The notes: generated by a model from the sequence alone, not told the origin. 47,192 nucleotides of DNA from JANWLD01 sp036278875 (GCA_036278875.1 DASUKF010000011.1:1-47192); one strand, 5' to 3'; counted from the stretch's first letter, positions 1 through 7,621 are shown. Numbers and translations are program-made.

Positions 1-286
1 GCACGCCTACCCGCAGGCAAAAGCCATACTCGTCGACGATATTTACAAGGACGGCGACCACCAGGCATGGGCCGACTTCACGATTAAAACTTTAGGTTAT
101 GTGCCCGACATAGTCTTCAGTTCGGAAGAATACGGCGAACCTTGGTCAAAGGCTATGGGCTCCAAGCACATGCTTGTAGACTTGCAGCGCAAAAACGTGC
201 CTATCTCAGCCGCGCAGATTCGTAAGAATCCTGCGGCCAAACAAGAATATATCAATTCCGAAGTCCGCGATTATTATTTGGGTTAA
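1..286 (+). CDS. NMN adenylyltransferase-like protein, C-terminal part (5' end outside window)
   Basis: The frame is open from base 2 and closes with TAA at 286, so only the last 94 residues are present. The segment VFSSEEYGEPWSKAMGSKH followed by VPISAAQIRKNP and an ending VRDYYL is the pattern seen at the end of NadR/NMNAT-type nucleotidyltransferases, where the second nucleotide-binding motif (ISxxxIR) lies close to the C-terminus. Such enzymes join nicotinamide mononucleotide and ATP to form NAD in the cytoplasm. The N-terminal HxGH motif is outside the window, and so is any fused kinase or Nudix domain, so the exact subfamily cannot be given. A short copy of the same C-terminus occurs at 1156-1257. 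Confidence 0.7.
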   Translation, partial: HAYPQAKAILVDDIYKDGDHQAWADFTIKTLGYVPDIVFSSEEYGEPWSKAMGSKHMLVDLQRKNVPISAAQIRKNPAAKQEYINSEVRDYYLG

Positions 287-310
287 ACGCGCGCGCAAAC
301 ACTAAAATAC

Positions 311-339
311 TTGATTAAATATCAACTTTATGGTATTTT
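311..339 (+). promoter_or_regulatory. Promoter of the 347-1099 gene (leaderless type)
   Basis: TTGATT (311-316), a 17-nt spacer ending in TGG, then TATTTT (334-339). Seven nt separate the -10 box from ATG 347, so transcription should begin at or next to the start codon. No Shine-Dalgarno sequence is present. Confidence 0.65.
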
Positions 340-346
340 ATTTTAA

Positions 347-1099
347 ATGTCTGATGTAGCTGTAGCGGAGTTAACGGGCAATGTCGGCCCTTTTCCTGAA
401 CCACCTTTACGCTCATGTAGAGGCTATAAAGGTTCCAGGGCGCTATTCCATGCCGCGGCGGACCAATTCGGCGTAGAACTTACGGATGAGGAAAGCTACG
501 ATTGGGCTGTGGTGCTGGGCGGTAGTATGCTTCTGGACCATCTGGTAGATGTCGAGCAAGTCGATATAACCGGTCCTTTCCAGGAAATTACCAGCGGACA
601 TTTCAGGGACGATCTGAGCAGGGATATACAAGTCAGATTCGCAAACTTTATGCATCGCCAGGACGAGCAAGGCAGACAAGCGCTACTGGATGGCGTTAAA
701 TCCGTAGACGAGCTTGCACGGTCTCAGCGAAATGCTGAAACCGTTCAGGAAATTATCGATATCAGAAGGGAAGAGGCGGATCTATTAGCATCATTTTTAA
801 AGCTTCCTACAGATGGACTGCTTGATGCTTCCGCAAGAAAGGAGTTCAACCGCTGGGTCAATAGCTGGAGCAGGGTAGGCTATATGATGGATTCTCTTTT
901 TGATATAAAACAAGATTACGAAAATGGCGAAGTCGGGCTCCGCCCAACGCTTTCGGACCGAATCAAGCTCGCCAAAGCCGCGGCAGAGGAATCCGTCGTC
1001 GCTATAAAGAGAACGCCGCCAAGCCTGTTCGGAAAATGCGTACTGAATGGAATGAGATACGTAGTTTTCAATATGAAACTGCCGGTAACCGAAGAGTAG
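347..1099 (+). CDS. Unrecognised 250-aa protein with two Asp-rich motifs
   Basis: I do not recognise a family with certainty. The protein is soluble and probably helical. It has DHLVD at residues 64-68 and a second Asp-rich stretch, DSLFDIKQDYENGE, at 182-195. Two Asp-rich helices about 115 residues apart, the second followed by an acidic G-containing turn, resemble the metal-binding sites of class I isoprenoid synthases (squalene/phytoene synthase or polyprenyl synthetase folds). The first motif lacks the usual DDxxD form and the protein is short, so this is only a structural hypothesis. The start is fixed by the promoter at 311-339. The gene stands alone, between the NMNAT-like gene and an NMNAT-like relic. 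Confidence 0.6.
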   Translation: MSDVAVAELTGNVGPFPEPPLRSCRGYKGSRALFHAAADQFGVELTDEESYDWAVVLGGSMLLDHLVDVEQVDITGPFQEITSGHFRDDLSRDIQVRFANFMHRQDEQGRQALLDGVKSVDELARSQRNAETVQEIIDIRREEADLLASFLKLPTDGLLDASARKEFNRWVNSWSRVGYMMDSLFDIKQDYENGEVGLRPTLSDRIKLAKAAAEESVVAIKRTPPSLFGKCVLNGMRYVVFNMKLPVTEE

Positions 1100-1137
1100 A
1101 CGCTGACCGGGCATGGCTTTGACATATTGAACAATAA

Positions 1138-1257
1138 AGTTTAAAATTATGCGAAATGCCAGACTTAAGAGTTATTCCGGCCGCCGAAATCCGCAGGGCC
1201 CCAAATGAGAAGAAGGAGTTTATAGGTCCCGACGTCAGGGCCTATTACTTCAACTAA
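1138..1257 (+). pseudogene. Relic of an NMN adenylyltransferase-like C-terminus
   Basis: From ATG 1156 a 33-codon frame ends at TAA 1257; an in-frame stop at 1135-1137 closes it upstream. Its product matches the end of the protein at 1-286 position by position: IPAAEIRRAP against VPISAAQIRKNP, then KKEFIGPDVRAYYF against KQEYINSEVRDYYL. The fragment holds only the ISxxxIR-like region and the C-terminal tail, with no nucleotide-binding core. It is best read as the remnant of a duplicated NMNAT-like gene, possibly left when the 347-1099 gene was inserted. A translated mini-protein is possible but has no visible ribosome binding site. Confidence 0.5.
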
Positions 1258-1268
1258 TAAGTGTTTAC

Positions 1269-1299
1269 TTGCAGATAGTCTTAATTCTTATGGTAGACT
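1269..1299 (+). promoter_or_regulatory. Promoter of the 1308 transporter gene
   Basis: Extended -10 element TGG-TAGACT (1291-1299) ends 8 nt before ATG 1308, with a possible -35 TTGCAG at 1269-1274 at a long 19-nt spacing. The TGn element may compensate for the poor spacing. Confidence 0.4.
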
Positions 1300-1307
1300 G
1301 TGCGTGA

Positions 1308-2444
1308 ATGCATGCTCTCGGACACCATCATTACCACGCCGCACGTTTAGCCGGACTTGCAAAAATAAATGCTCTACATTCTCTACGCAGTATTGCAGAG
1401 GGCGTTTCCAGCATCTTTATCCCTTTATTTCTTCTTAGCCAAGGATATTCTCTGACAAGTGTGCTCGGTTACCTTTGCCTATTTTCTTTATTTTGGCTAC
1501 TTACCCAATCAGCAGGAGCATGGATAGTCAAAAAAGCAGGAATCCGCCGCACCATTGCTCTTAGTTTCTTTTCAAATATTACTCAGTACATACTGCTGTT
1601 CAGCCTGGGGTCCTATCATGTGCCTTTATACGCCATAGCATTTTTTGGCGGTCTGGCCGTCAGCCTGTACTGGTTGCCTTTTAGGATAGCCTTTATCCAG
1701 CTATTGGCACATCATAATAGAGGCAAAAGCGTTGGCGTATCCAATGCATTGCTGATTTTAGCCGGTGGAATCACCCCGGCTATCGGCGGGGGAATAGCGA
1801 CCCTGTTCGGCGCTGACGCGTTATATGGTGCGGCAATTGTGATGTTTTTGCTTGGTCTGATACCGCTGTTTCTAATGCGCAATTTTAAGACGCCCGAATC
1901 AAGACCGGTTAAGATCAGAGAAATATTGCCGGATCTTATAGCCAATGGCGCTTTCAATGTCGATGATGCGGTTGAATATAATATCTGGCCGCTTTTCATA
2001 TTTTTATTTATACCTTCTTACGCAAGCGTTGGTGCGCTGGCTTCGGTTAGCCTGATATCGGCAATTGTAATTTCGCTGTATGCCGGTGCGCGGGAAAAGA
2101 GAAAAAGCATATATCAGTACATGCGGGCAGGTTCACGGCTTGCCGGAATAGCTAATTTTTCACGGATACTGGCACAGGGTGCGCTTTATATCTTCGGAGT
2201 AAATTTTGTCAGCGGCAGCGGCAAATCCCTGGCATTGACTCCTTATATCACCCGCTACTGTATTAACGGTGAAAGACACGGAATCACTTACCTGAATTTG
2301 ATGCTGATCGCCGGCGCTATGGGCTGGACGCTGTATTTCGGTATCCTGGCGCTACTGAGCCTTGTATTAAGCGCAAAATTATTAGCGCTGTTCGGCTTGC
2401 TACTGGGAGCTCCGGCTATTTTTCTAGTCGCAAAAATGAGATAA
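1308..2444 (+). CDS. MFS-like membrane transporter
   Basis: A 378-residue protein made almost entirely of hydrophobic helices, about 11 to 12 by eye. It has short charged loops such as KKAGIRRT after the second helix and HHNRGKSVGVSNA after the fourth, in the positions of the MFS loop 2-3 and loop 4-5 signatures. Gly- and Pro-rich helix 5 (LLILAGGITPAIGGGIATL) also fits MFS. The substrate is unknown. The His-rich N-terminus (HALGHHHYHAARL) is unusual and could bind metal, but this is speculation. The start is supported by the extended -10 box ending 8 nt upstream. The convergent gene ends 10 nt away at 2455. Confidence 0.6.
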   Translation: MHALGHHHYHAARLAGLAKINALHSLRSIAEGVSSIFIPLFLLSQGYSLTSVLGYLCLFSLFWLLTQSAGAWIVKKAGIRRTIALSFFSNITQYILLFSLGSYHVPLYAIAFFGGLAVSLYWLPFRIAFIQLLAHHNRGKSVGVSNALLILAGGITPAIGGGIATLFGADALYGAAIVMFLLGLIPLFLMRNFKTPESRPVKIREILPDLIANGAFNVDDAVEYNIWPLFIFLFIPSYASVGALASVSLISAIVISLYAGAREKRKSIYQYMRAGSRLAGIANFSRILAQGALYIFGVNFVSGSGKSLALTPYITRYCINGERHGITYLNLMLIAGAMGWTLYFGILALLSLVLSAKLLALFGLLLGAPAIFLVAKMR

Positions 2445-2454
2445 TTTCGGCTTT

Positions 2455-2775
2455 CTATTTGGGCTTGGTCTTTTTATCAAGTGCCCACTGTACGGACGGG
2501 CTTATTTTCTTGTCTTTGCGGTGTATGCAACCTATCCAGCAACAGGGGCGGCGCATTCCTTCCAGAAGCTCTGTAACCACTCGCTTAACATGAGCTTTTC
2601 TGGTTTCTTCTTTTTTAACGGTCACGGTCCAGCATATCCACTCATTACGGGCTAGTGGAGTAAGGTCTTCCCAGCGCTCAAGCGCTGACTCGTCAGCCAG
2701 CAGAGCTTTCTTTAAGTCCTCCGGCATCCCATGCACAACGCCGCCGGAAATAGTCTGTTTAGTCATAGTAGCCAT
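2455..2775 (-). CDS. YdeI/OmpD-associated (OmdA) family protein
   Basis: This 106-residue soluble protein matches the YdeI/OmdA family: LTPLARNEWICWTVTVKKEETRK is the family's central motif, followed by RRPCCWIGCIHR, a Cys/His/Trp-rich segment typical of the C-terminal half. The molecular function of the family is not established. It is complete at the length of the single OmdA domain. The start ATG 2775 is chosen because TAAAAT (2782-2787 on the minus strand) ends 6 nt upstream, making the message nearly leaderless. A second in-frame ATG lies three codons later. It is divergent from the VOC gene at 2842. Confidence 0.75.
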   Translation of the reverse strand: MATMTKQTISGGVVHGMPEDLKKALLADESALERWEDLTPLARNEWICWTVTVKKEETRKAHVKRVVTELLEGMRRPCCWIGCIHRKDKKISPSVQWALDKKTKPK

Positions 2776-2781
2776 ACCCTT

Positions 2782-2787
2782 ATTTTA
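2782..2787 (-). promoter_or_regulatory. -10 box of the YdeI-like gene
   Basis: TAAAAT on the minus strand, six nt upstream of ATG 2775. No convincing -35 at 17 nt; TTGCCC lies 21 nt away. Same leaderless geometry as the neighbouring genes. Confidence 0.4.
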
Positions 2788-2841
2788 CCTTATTTTGTTA
2801 TCATAAAAGGGCAAGCAATTTAGGGAAGCGAGGGTAGTATT

Positions 2842-3744
2842 ATGCAGCAAAAAATCACACCGAACTTATGGTTCGACGGCAATGCGAAGGAAGCGGTGGA
2901 CTTTTACACCTCGGTTTTCCCTGAAGGAAAAGTTAATTTTACTGCATATTACCCTAAAAGTAAGGAAGAAGGCCTGCTTGATTTTCAGCTTGAACTGGCC
3001 GGAAAGCCACTGACTGTAGAGTTTGAACTCGCCGGAATGAAGTTTACCGCCATAAATGCCGGACCGGAATTCAAGTTCACACCATCAATCTCATTCATGC
3101 TGAACTTCGACCCTTCTCAGGACGAACAGGCCGAGGAGCATCTGAACGAACTCTGGGAAAAGCTGATAGACGGCGGGGAAGCACTGATGCCGATAGATAC
3201 TTATCCGTTCAGCAAGCGCTATGGCTGGGTCAAGGACCGCTACGGTCTGACCTGGCAGTTGATACTGACGAATCCCGAGGGCGAGCCGCGGCCGTTCATC
3301 ACCCCGTCGCTAATGTTCATAGGGGACAATAACAATCATGCAGAAGAAGCTATTAACTTCTATGTGTCGGTATTTAAAGACTCTAAAGTCGGAAACCTGG
3401 CCAGATACGAGAACGATACCGGTCCGGCAAACAAAGGCTCGATAATGTATGGTGATTTTGCACTGAACGGGCAATGGTTCGCGGCAATGGATTCGGGCGT
3501 GGAGCATGATTTTAACTTCAATGAAGCTATCTCACTTTCTGTATCATGCAAAGACCAGGAAGAGATTGATTATTTCTGGGAAAAACTTTCTACCGTGCCG
3601 GAATCCGAACAGTGTGGCTGGTGCAAGGACAAATATGGCCTAAGCTGGCAGATAGTGCCTGAAAACATGGGCGAACTGATGAAAAGGCCCGATGCCTTCA
3701 CGCATCTGATGCAGATGAAAAAGCTTGTCATAGCGGATTTTTGA
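2842..3744 (+). CDS. Two-domain PhnB-like VOC family protein
   Basis: 300 residues made of two copies of the PhnB-like VOC (glyoxalase/bleomycin-resistance fold) domain, roughly 1-150 and 155-295. Each begins with the family signature (ITPNLWFDGNAKEAVDFYTSVF and ITPSLMFIGDNNNHAEEAINFY) and ends with a Gly-Trp-x-KDxYGLxWQ motif (GWVKDRYGLTWQL and GWCKDKYGLSWQI). Such proteins bind metal or small ligands; many are annotated as 3-demethylubiquinone methyltransferase-like without evidence for that reaction. The duplicated form is common. GAGGG lies 7 nt before the ATG and looks like a Shine-Dalgarno sequence. The stop codon TGA is part of the extended -10 box of the next gene. Confidence 0.8.
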   Translation: MQQKITPNLWFDGNAKEAVDFYTSVFPEGKVNFTAYYPKSKEEGLLDFQLELAGKPLTVEFELAGMKFTAINAGPEFKFTPSISFMLNFDPSQDEQAEEHLNELWEKLIDGGEALMPIDTYPFSKRYGWVKDRYGLTWQLILTNPEGEPRPFITPSLMFIGDNNNHAEEAINFYVSVFKDSKVGNLARYENDTGPANKGSIMYGDFALNGQWFAAMDSGVEHDFNFNEAISLSVSCKDQEEIDYFWEKLSTVPESEQCGWCKDKYGLSWQIVPENMGELMKRPDAFTHLMQMKKLVIADF

Positions 3745-3750
3745 TATAAT
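3742..3750 (+). promoter_or_regulatory. Extended -10 promoter overlapping a stop codon
   Basis: TGA-TATAAT at 3742-3750, where TGA is also the stop codon of the VOC gene. The box ends 6 nt before ATG 3757. A TTGTCA at 3725-3730 is too close (14 nt) for a normal -35. Confidence 0.5.
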
Positions 3751-3756
3751 TAAGTC

Positions 3757-3966
3757 ATGCAAAAAATAGCTACGAAAGTATTTATCGGTGCTTCGGTTCT
3801 GTTCGGTATATTAGGGATTTATATGGTCCTGACAAATACCGACCCGGGCTCAGATGATACCGGCTTTAACTTAGTAATATCCAAGCTGTTCATGGTGACG
3901 GTTTTTGTCATCTTGTCTTCTTTTGCGCTGAGTGTCGCCGGCAAATATCTGAACGGCAAATCCTAA
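3757..3966 (+). CDS. Small two-helix membrane protein
   Basis: 69 residues with two hydrophobic segments, about 7-26 (VFIGASVLFGILGIYMVL) and 44-62 (LFMVTVFVILSSFALSVAG), joined by an acidic, Asp-rich loop (NTDPGSDDTG). There is a Lys at each end. I do not recognise a family. The likely topology is a membrane hairpin with the acidic loop on one side. The start is supported by TATAAT ending 6 nt upstream. Confidence 0.55.
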   Translation: MQKIATKVFIGASVLFGILGIYMVLTNTDPGSDDTGFNLVISKLFMVTVFVILSSFALSVAGKYLNGKS

Positions 3967-4001
3967 GTCTAATCCGGATACGAATAGCCCGTGCGTACGG
4001 T

Positions 4002-4391
4002 TTAGTCTAAAAGGTTCAGTGCTATACAATTCCTGAAGATATAAAACTGCTCATTCCGTCTGGTGTGGCTGGTCCATATCTCAAACGCCAAGGAGCCATA
4101 AGGCGGCACACTTGCCAGCAAGGCTATAAATGCACGCCTGCGTGACCAGCGCAAAGCTGGGTATAAGCCTATGGAAGCCAGTGCATATAGAAGAAAAAGC
4201 ATTCCGTGTATACGACCGGCCAGCAGGACCGGAGTATGGTTACCTGGGAAAACGTAATCGCTAAAACCGATTCCAATGACAAGCAAGGTCCAGCCGCACG
4301 CCTCTGCAATAGCCGCCAGCCTGAATAGAGCCCAGGCTTCATCCTCTGTAAATATCCTGTTGTTTTCAAACTTTTCTAAAAGTCCCGGCAT
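4002..4391 (-). CDS. DUF3817 family membrane protein
   Basis: 129 residues with three to four hydrophobic segments. FRLAAIAEACGWTLLVIGI followed by GRIHGMLFLLYALASIGL is the core of DUF3817 (YdzA-like integral membrane proteins of unknown function). The C-terminal third, after the RRRAFIALLASVPPYGSLAFE helix, is typical. Two ATG codons stand in tandem at 4394 and 4391. The second is chosen because the promoter TTACAA-N17-TAATCT then ends exactly 7 nt upstream, as in neighbouring genes. It is divergent from the DUF488 gene, whose ATG is only 38 nt away. Confidence 0.7.
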   Translation of the reverse strand: MPGLLEKFENNRIFTEDEAWALFRLAAIAEACGWTLLVIGIGFSDYVFPGNHTPVLLAGRIHGMLFLLYALASIGLYPALRWSRRRAFIALLASVPPYGSLAFEIWTSHTRRNEQFYIFRNCIALNLLD

Positions 4392-4393
4392 CA

Positions 4394-4427
4394 TTTATAG
4401 ATTACCATTACGGGTTTATAATTGTAA
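4394..4427. promoter_or_regulatory. Interleaved divergent promoters for DUF3817 and DUF488 genes
   Basis: Plus strand: TATAAT at 4417-4422 ends 7 nt before ATG 4430, with a weak -35 (TTTATA, 4394-4399) at 17 nt. Minus strand: TTACAA (4422-4427), 17-nt spacer, TGG-TAATCT (4399-4407), 7 nt to ATG 4391. The -10 of one promoter touches the -35 of the other, so the two polymerase sites occupy the same DNA and should exclude each other. Confidence 0.5.
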
Positions 4428-4429
4428 TT

Positions 4430-4780
4430 ATGCTACGGATTAAGCGTATTTACGACGAACCTGCGGAAAGTGACGGCTACCGCGTCCTGGTGGACAGATT
4501 ATGGCCTAGAGGAGTGAGCAAACAGCGTGCCGCATTGGACCTGTGGTTAAAGGAAATAGCGCCATCGCCGGAACTGCGGACATGGTTCGGACACAAGCCT
4601 GAGAAGTTTGCAGAATTCAGTGCCAGATACACCGATGAACTGGAGAAAAATCCGGAAGTTTCCAAATTGAAAAAACTGATTAAACAAAATCCGGACACGA
4701 CTCTTTTATACGGAGCAAAGGCCCCGGCTATAAACCACGCCGCAGTCCTGCAAAAGTTCATAGAGGATACCGCAAGTTGA
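4430..4780 (+). CDS. DUF488 family protein (YeaO-like)
   Basis: A complete 116-residue DUF488 protein. The N-terminal IKRIYDEPAESDGYRVLVDRLWPRGV is the hallmark of the YeaO-type subgroup, followed by WLKEIAPSPELRTWFGHKPEKF and the ending LLYGAKAPAINHAAVLQ. The biochemical role is unknown; structures of related proteins suggest a small cytoplasmic alpha/beta fold. Start by leaderless -10 geometry (TATAAT, 7 nt). The stop TGA at 4778-4780 lies inside the -35 box of the next gene. Confidence 0.8.
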   Translation: MLRIKRIYDEPAESDGYRVLVDRLWPRGVSKQRAALDLWLKEIAPSPELRTWFGHKPEKFAEFSARYTDELEKNPEVSKLKKLIKQNPDTTLLYGAKAPAINHAAVLQKFIEDTAS

Positions 4781-4805
4781 CGAAATAGTGTTTTTGTGGT
4801 ATTTT
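4777..4805 (+). promoter_or_regulatory. Promoter of the 4813 gene (leaderless type)
   Basis: TTGACG (4777-4782), 17-nt spacer ending in TGG, TATTTT (4800-4805), then 7 nt to ATG 4813. The spacer begins AAATAG, as in the promoter at 10314-10342, and it overlaps the preceding stop codon. Confidence 0.65.
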
Positions 4806-4812
4806 TAGTTTT

Positions 4813-6114
4813 ATGACAGAGAGTGGTTTTGAACGCACAGATTCAGGCCCAGCCGTACAGCCCGTCGATAGACAACAACAGTTAAACGACTATTTTTTAG
4901 ATATTGCCTCCGGGGGGAGTTTAGACCCTGAAACAATCCAATATATGCAGAGCGGCGGAAGTCTGCGTCTTTGCTTGCGTGAAATTGAGCAATTGGCCGA
5001 GCAAAGCCCCGAGGAGCAAGAACTTGAACAATCTCGCGGTGAATATGTTGAATTTCTGCTTCAGCATCGTCTGCCGGGTAGAGGTCCGACCAGACAAAGA
5101 CGTCAGGATTTGCGAGAAGCCTATGTTGATAACGTAATATCCAAAGTAGAAAGAGTTCTAGAGGCAAAAACACCCGAAGATTCACTAGCTCTTAGACAGA
5201 TGCCTACTCTTATAAGCAATACTTCTTTCGACGAGGGCAGAGAATTGTCTATGGAGCATCTTTCAGCCAACCACTTGTACTTATTGGCTGATACCGCACT
5301 GCAGGAACATATAGCCCGCCGACAGCTCATTGACGGCCATCAGGGCAGATTGGCAAGCGCGGTAGGTAATCGAGCGGCACGTTTGGCCATAGCCGGCAGT
5401 GTATTTACGGCGACCCTGGTTCCGGAATTACATGTAATACCCGTTGCTAATCCCGGTGTTGCCGACAGTATTAACACTTCTCTTGAAATTTTGGCGGCCG
5501 GACTTTTCGGATGGGAAGCGCCCGAGGAGGTCCGCTGGCAATATCTGGACTTCGCGCATGGCAAGCAAAGCAGAAACCTGCGAGAGCAGTTAGCCGAAGA
5601 TGGCCAAACTGCCGATCTTGCCTTGCGGCTAGCCTACAGCTCAACCCGTTACGGCAATTCGCCAATCACCGGAGTAGTGACAGGACGAAACGGTAGTGAA
5701 GATAAAGATGAAAATCTTCAGCGCTTTGAAGATCTTGATAGACAATTTATACATCTTAATAATGATCCGGGCGGCAAGCCATACACAGGTGATCAAGCGC
5801 TCGGGTATGCCGCTCGTCTATTGATAGAGAAGCGGAATCAAGTAAAAGCGATCCTCGCTTCTTCAGACCAGTCAAACCTGCAAGAAGAGCTTTATATTCA
5901 GCTGGGGCGTGATATTTTGGCAGAGGACGTTCTTAGGATGGAAAAAGGCCTGAGCGCAAGTCCAATCAGACAATCCCTGATAAGGGCGGCCGGCATCCTT
6001 CCAGCGCTACTGTTTCCTTCACTTATAGCGGCGACTGCCAGAGGCTCCTTGCACGGCAAAGCACTCGCCAACGACGTAGCTCCCCGCAAAGACAAAAAAA
6101 ATAAAAAAGAATAA
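4813..6114 (+). CDS. Unknown protein, paralogue A of a two-member family
   Basis: 433 residues, acidic in the first half with a Lys-rich tail (APRKDKKNKKE). No known domain recognised. It is homologous to the product of 15905-17281: both have a YxxxGGSL motif near the N-terminus, a central weakly hydrophobic stretch, LADLALRxAYxxxxY, then RFxxLDRxF and NxPGGxPYTGxQxLxYAxRL (residues about 316-336 here). The long acidic/basic first 170 residues look helical. Two hydrophobic segments (SVFTATLVPELHVIPVA and AGILPALLFPSLIAATA) may touch the membrane but are short. The promoter fixes the start. Function unknown; the conserved GGxPYTG loop is the best candidate for a functional site. Confidence 0.65.
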   Translation: MTESGFERTDSGPAVQPVDRQQQLNDYFLDIASGGSLDPETIQYMQSGGSLRLCLREIEQLAEQSPEEQELEQSRGEYVEFLLQHRLPGRGPTRQRRQDLREAYVDNVISKVERVLEAKTPEDSLALRQMPTLISNTSFDEGRELSMEHLSANHLYLLADTALQEHIARRQLIDGHQGRLASAVGNRAARLAIAGSVFTATLVPELHVIPVANPGVADSINTSLEILAAGLFGWEAPEEVRWQYLDFAHGKQSRNLREQLAEDGQTADLALRLAYSSTRYGNSPITGVVTGRNGSEDKDENLQRFEDLDRQFIHLNNDPGGKPYTGDQALGYAARLLIEKRNQVKAILASSDQSNLQEELYIQLGRDILAEDVLRMEKGLSASPIRQSLIRAAGILPALLFPSLIAATARGSLHGKALANDVAPRKDKKNKKE

Positions 6115-6250
6115 ATACTTACTTTCGTATTGTTTTGACTTTGATAGAACCTACTCCAAAGGAATTAAACGACCCGAGTGCTCCGCCGCCAGAAACCCCG
6201 CGCTACAGGTAAGTTTTGTCAGTAAATAGGGGTGGGTATCAGGTTTATGC

Positions 6251-6279
6251 TTGCACCGGGCTTTTTAAATACGGACAAT
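6251..6279 (+). promoter_or_regulatory. Probable promoter of the HD hydrolase gene
   Basis: TTGCAC (6251-6256), 17-nt spacer, GACAAT (6274-6279), 8 nt to ATG 6288. The -10 has one weak base but the geometry equals that of neighbouring leaderless promoters. Confidence 0.4.
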
Positions 6280-6287
6280 ATACATTA

Positions 6288-6956
6288 ATGAAAAAACCTG
6301 GCATAGAAATACCCGGTATAGAAGTAATAGCCGCGGAGCTGGAAACGCCCAGACTGTCCGGCGATGCGCTCCTGTCACAAATAGACGGCCTGAAAAGACG
6401 CTACGACGAACCGTGGCGTAGACATCATGATTTCCAGCATCCTTTAGAGCTTTTCGCCATACTTCTAAAATTCAAAGAAGAGATGGATGACCCAAATGCC
6501 GTCGGCTGGACGATTATGTATCACGATTCTATATATGATCCTTTGGCAGAACCTGGCAGGAACGAAGAGCTTAGCGCGCAATTATCCGAAGCTGAAACAC
6601 CGTCGTTCCTAACTATGAAGGCAGCTGGAAAAGTAGCCGGTATAACCAGAGCTACTGCAGGCCACACGCCAGTGGACGTGGGCAGAGACTGCGAACTGTT
6701 CCTGGACGGAGATCTGGCTATTCTTGGAGCGACGCCGGAACGATATAAGATTTACGCTGATGATATAAGGGAAGAATATCGCCATGTACCGGCAGAGCTA
6801 TATGTACCGGGGCGTATGAAAATACTTGGAGACCTGGCAAGCAGACACGAAAACAGCGGTGTTTATACCACCGAACCTTTCCGGGCAGAATTCGAAGAAC
6901 AGGCAAAAATCAATATTGCCGGCGAAATAGAAGAACTGCAAGCTTTACTGCCTTAG
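6288..6956 (+). CDS. Predicted HD-superfamily metal-dependent phosphohydrolase
   Basis: 222 residues resembling the COG4339-type HD family. The N-terminal RRYDEPWRRHHDFQHPLEL supplies the first His, MYHDSIYDP the HD pair, NEELSAQL the following acidic motif, and FLDGDLAILG the distal Asp; RxEYxxVP and the GRMKILGDL segment complete the pattern. These residues would bind one or two metal ions and hydrolyse a phosphoester; the substrate is unknown. A TTG-started frame extends to 6216, but ATG 6288 is preferred because the added 24 residues do not resemble the family and the promoter at 6251-6279 would lie inside them. It is convergent with coaD, 15 nt away. Confidence 0.75.
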   Translation: MKKPGIEIPGIEVIAAELETPRLSGDALLSQIDGLKRRYDEPWRRHHDFQHPLELFAILLKFKEEMDDPNAVGWTIMYHDSIYDPLAEPGRNEELSAQLSEAETPSFLTMKAAGKVAGITRATAGHTPVDVGRDCELFLDGDLAILGATPERYKIYADDIREEYRHVPAELYVPGRMKILGDLASRHENSGVYTTEPFRAEFEEQAKINIAGEIEELQALLP

Positions 6957-6971
6957 ATATCTTTTTTATTT

Positions 6972-7535
6972 CTATGCCTGAGGAGGCTCGGCGGCGGTTT
7001 CTTTGGCAACGATAGCATCCATTACCGGTTCCGGTACGAACTGTGAAACTACGCGCTGCCAATCCGGGTCATTGGCGGCAAGTATCACCTTGACCATTGT
7101 TGAGCTAACCATGTCCAGGGCCGGTTCAGAAGGAAAATATATAGTTTGCACATTTGGTGTTATAAGCCTATTTCCTTTATATAAATCAGACTCACTGCCG
7201 AAATCTCTTTCAGATCGCAGGCCTCTGACCAATGCAGCAAATCCATTTTTTTCCGCATAGCCCACCAAAAATCCGCTAGGTAGATGCTCCACAGCAACAT
7301 TGTCTAAATCTGCCGTTATTGCTCTTAGAAGCTCAAGGCGTTCAGGTATTTTAAAATAGCCGTTGTCCTTTTCCGGATTTACCGCCAGGTTAACTTCAAC
7401 ATGCGGAAAAACTGCCGCAGCTTTAGTGATGAGGTCAAGATGTCCAAGTGTAGGGGGATCAAACGAACCGCCATACAATACTTTTGGCCCTACTTCCGCT
7501 GAAGCTTCCGCCCCGCTCGTGCCTGGTGCTGCCAT
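6972..7535 (-). CDS. coaD: Pantetheine-phosphate adenylyltransferase
   Basis: Transfers AMP from ATP to 4'-phosphopantetheine, the fourth step of CoA synthesis, in the cytoplasm. After a 14-residue Ala/Gly-rich leader comes VLYGGSFDPPTLGHLDLI, whose TLGH is the (H/T)xGH motif of this superfamily. LVRGLRSERDFGSESDLYKGN carries the RGLRxxxDF region, and the ending DMVSSTMVK is the SSTxV motif. At 187 residues it is some 25 longer than usual (N-terminal leader and Pro/Ala-rich tail). The start ATG 7535 has AAGGAG six nt upstream. Divergent from coaE, so the last two CoA steps share one control region. Confidence 0.85.
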   Translation of the reverse strand: MAAPGTSGAEASAEVGPKVLYGGSFDPPTLGHLDLITKAAAVFPHVEVNLAVNPEKDNGYFKIPERLELLRAITADLDNVAVEHLPSGFLVGYAEKNGFAALVRGLRSERDFGSESDLYKGNRLITPNVQTIYFPSEPALDMVSSTMVKVILAANDPDWQRVVSQFVPEPVMDAIVAKETAAEPPQA

Positions 7536-7562
7536 GATAACTCCTTAGTTTAAGTTTCATAA

Positions 7563-7591
7563 ATATTACAATAAATTAGATTCATCTGCAA
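7563..7591 (-). promoter_or_regulatory. Promoter of coaD
   Basis: Minus strand TTGCAG (7586-7591), 17-nt spacer, TAATAT (7563-7568). The transcript would carry a leader of about 20 nt that includes the AAGGAG ribosome binding site, unlike the leaderless neighbours. Confidence 0.55.
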
Positions 7592-7621
7592 CAAACTATG
7601 GTAATTTAAACAGAGCTGGAA

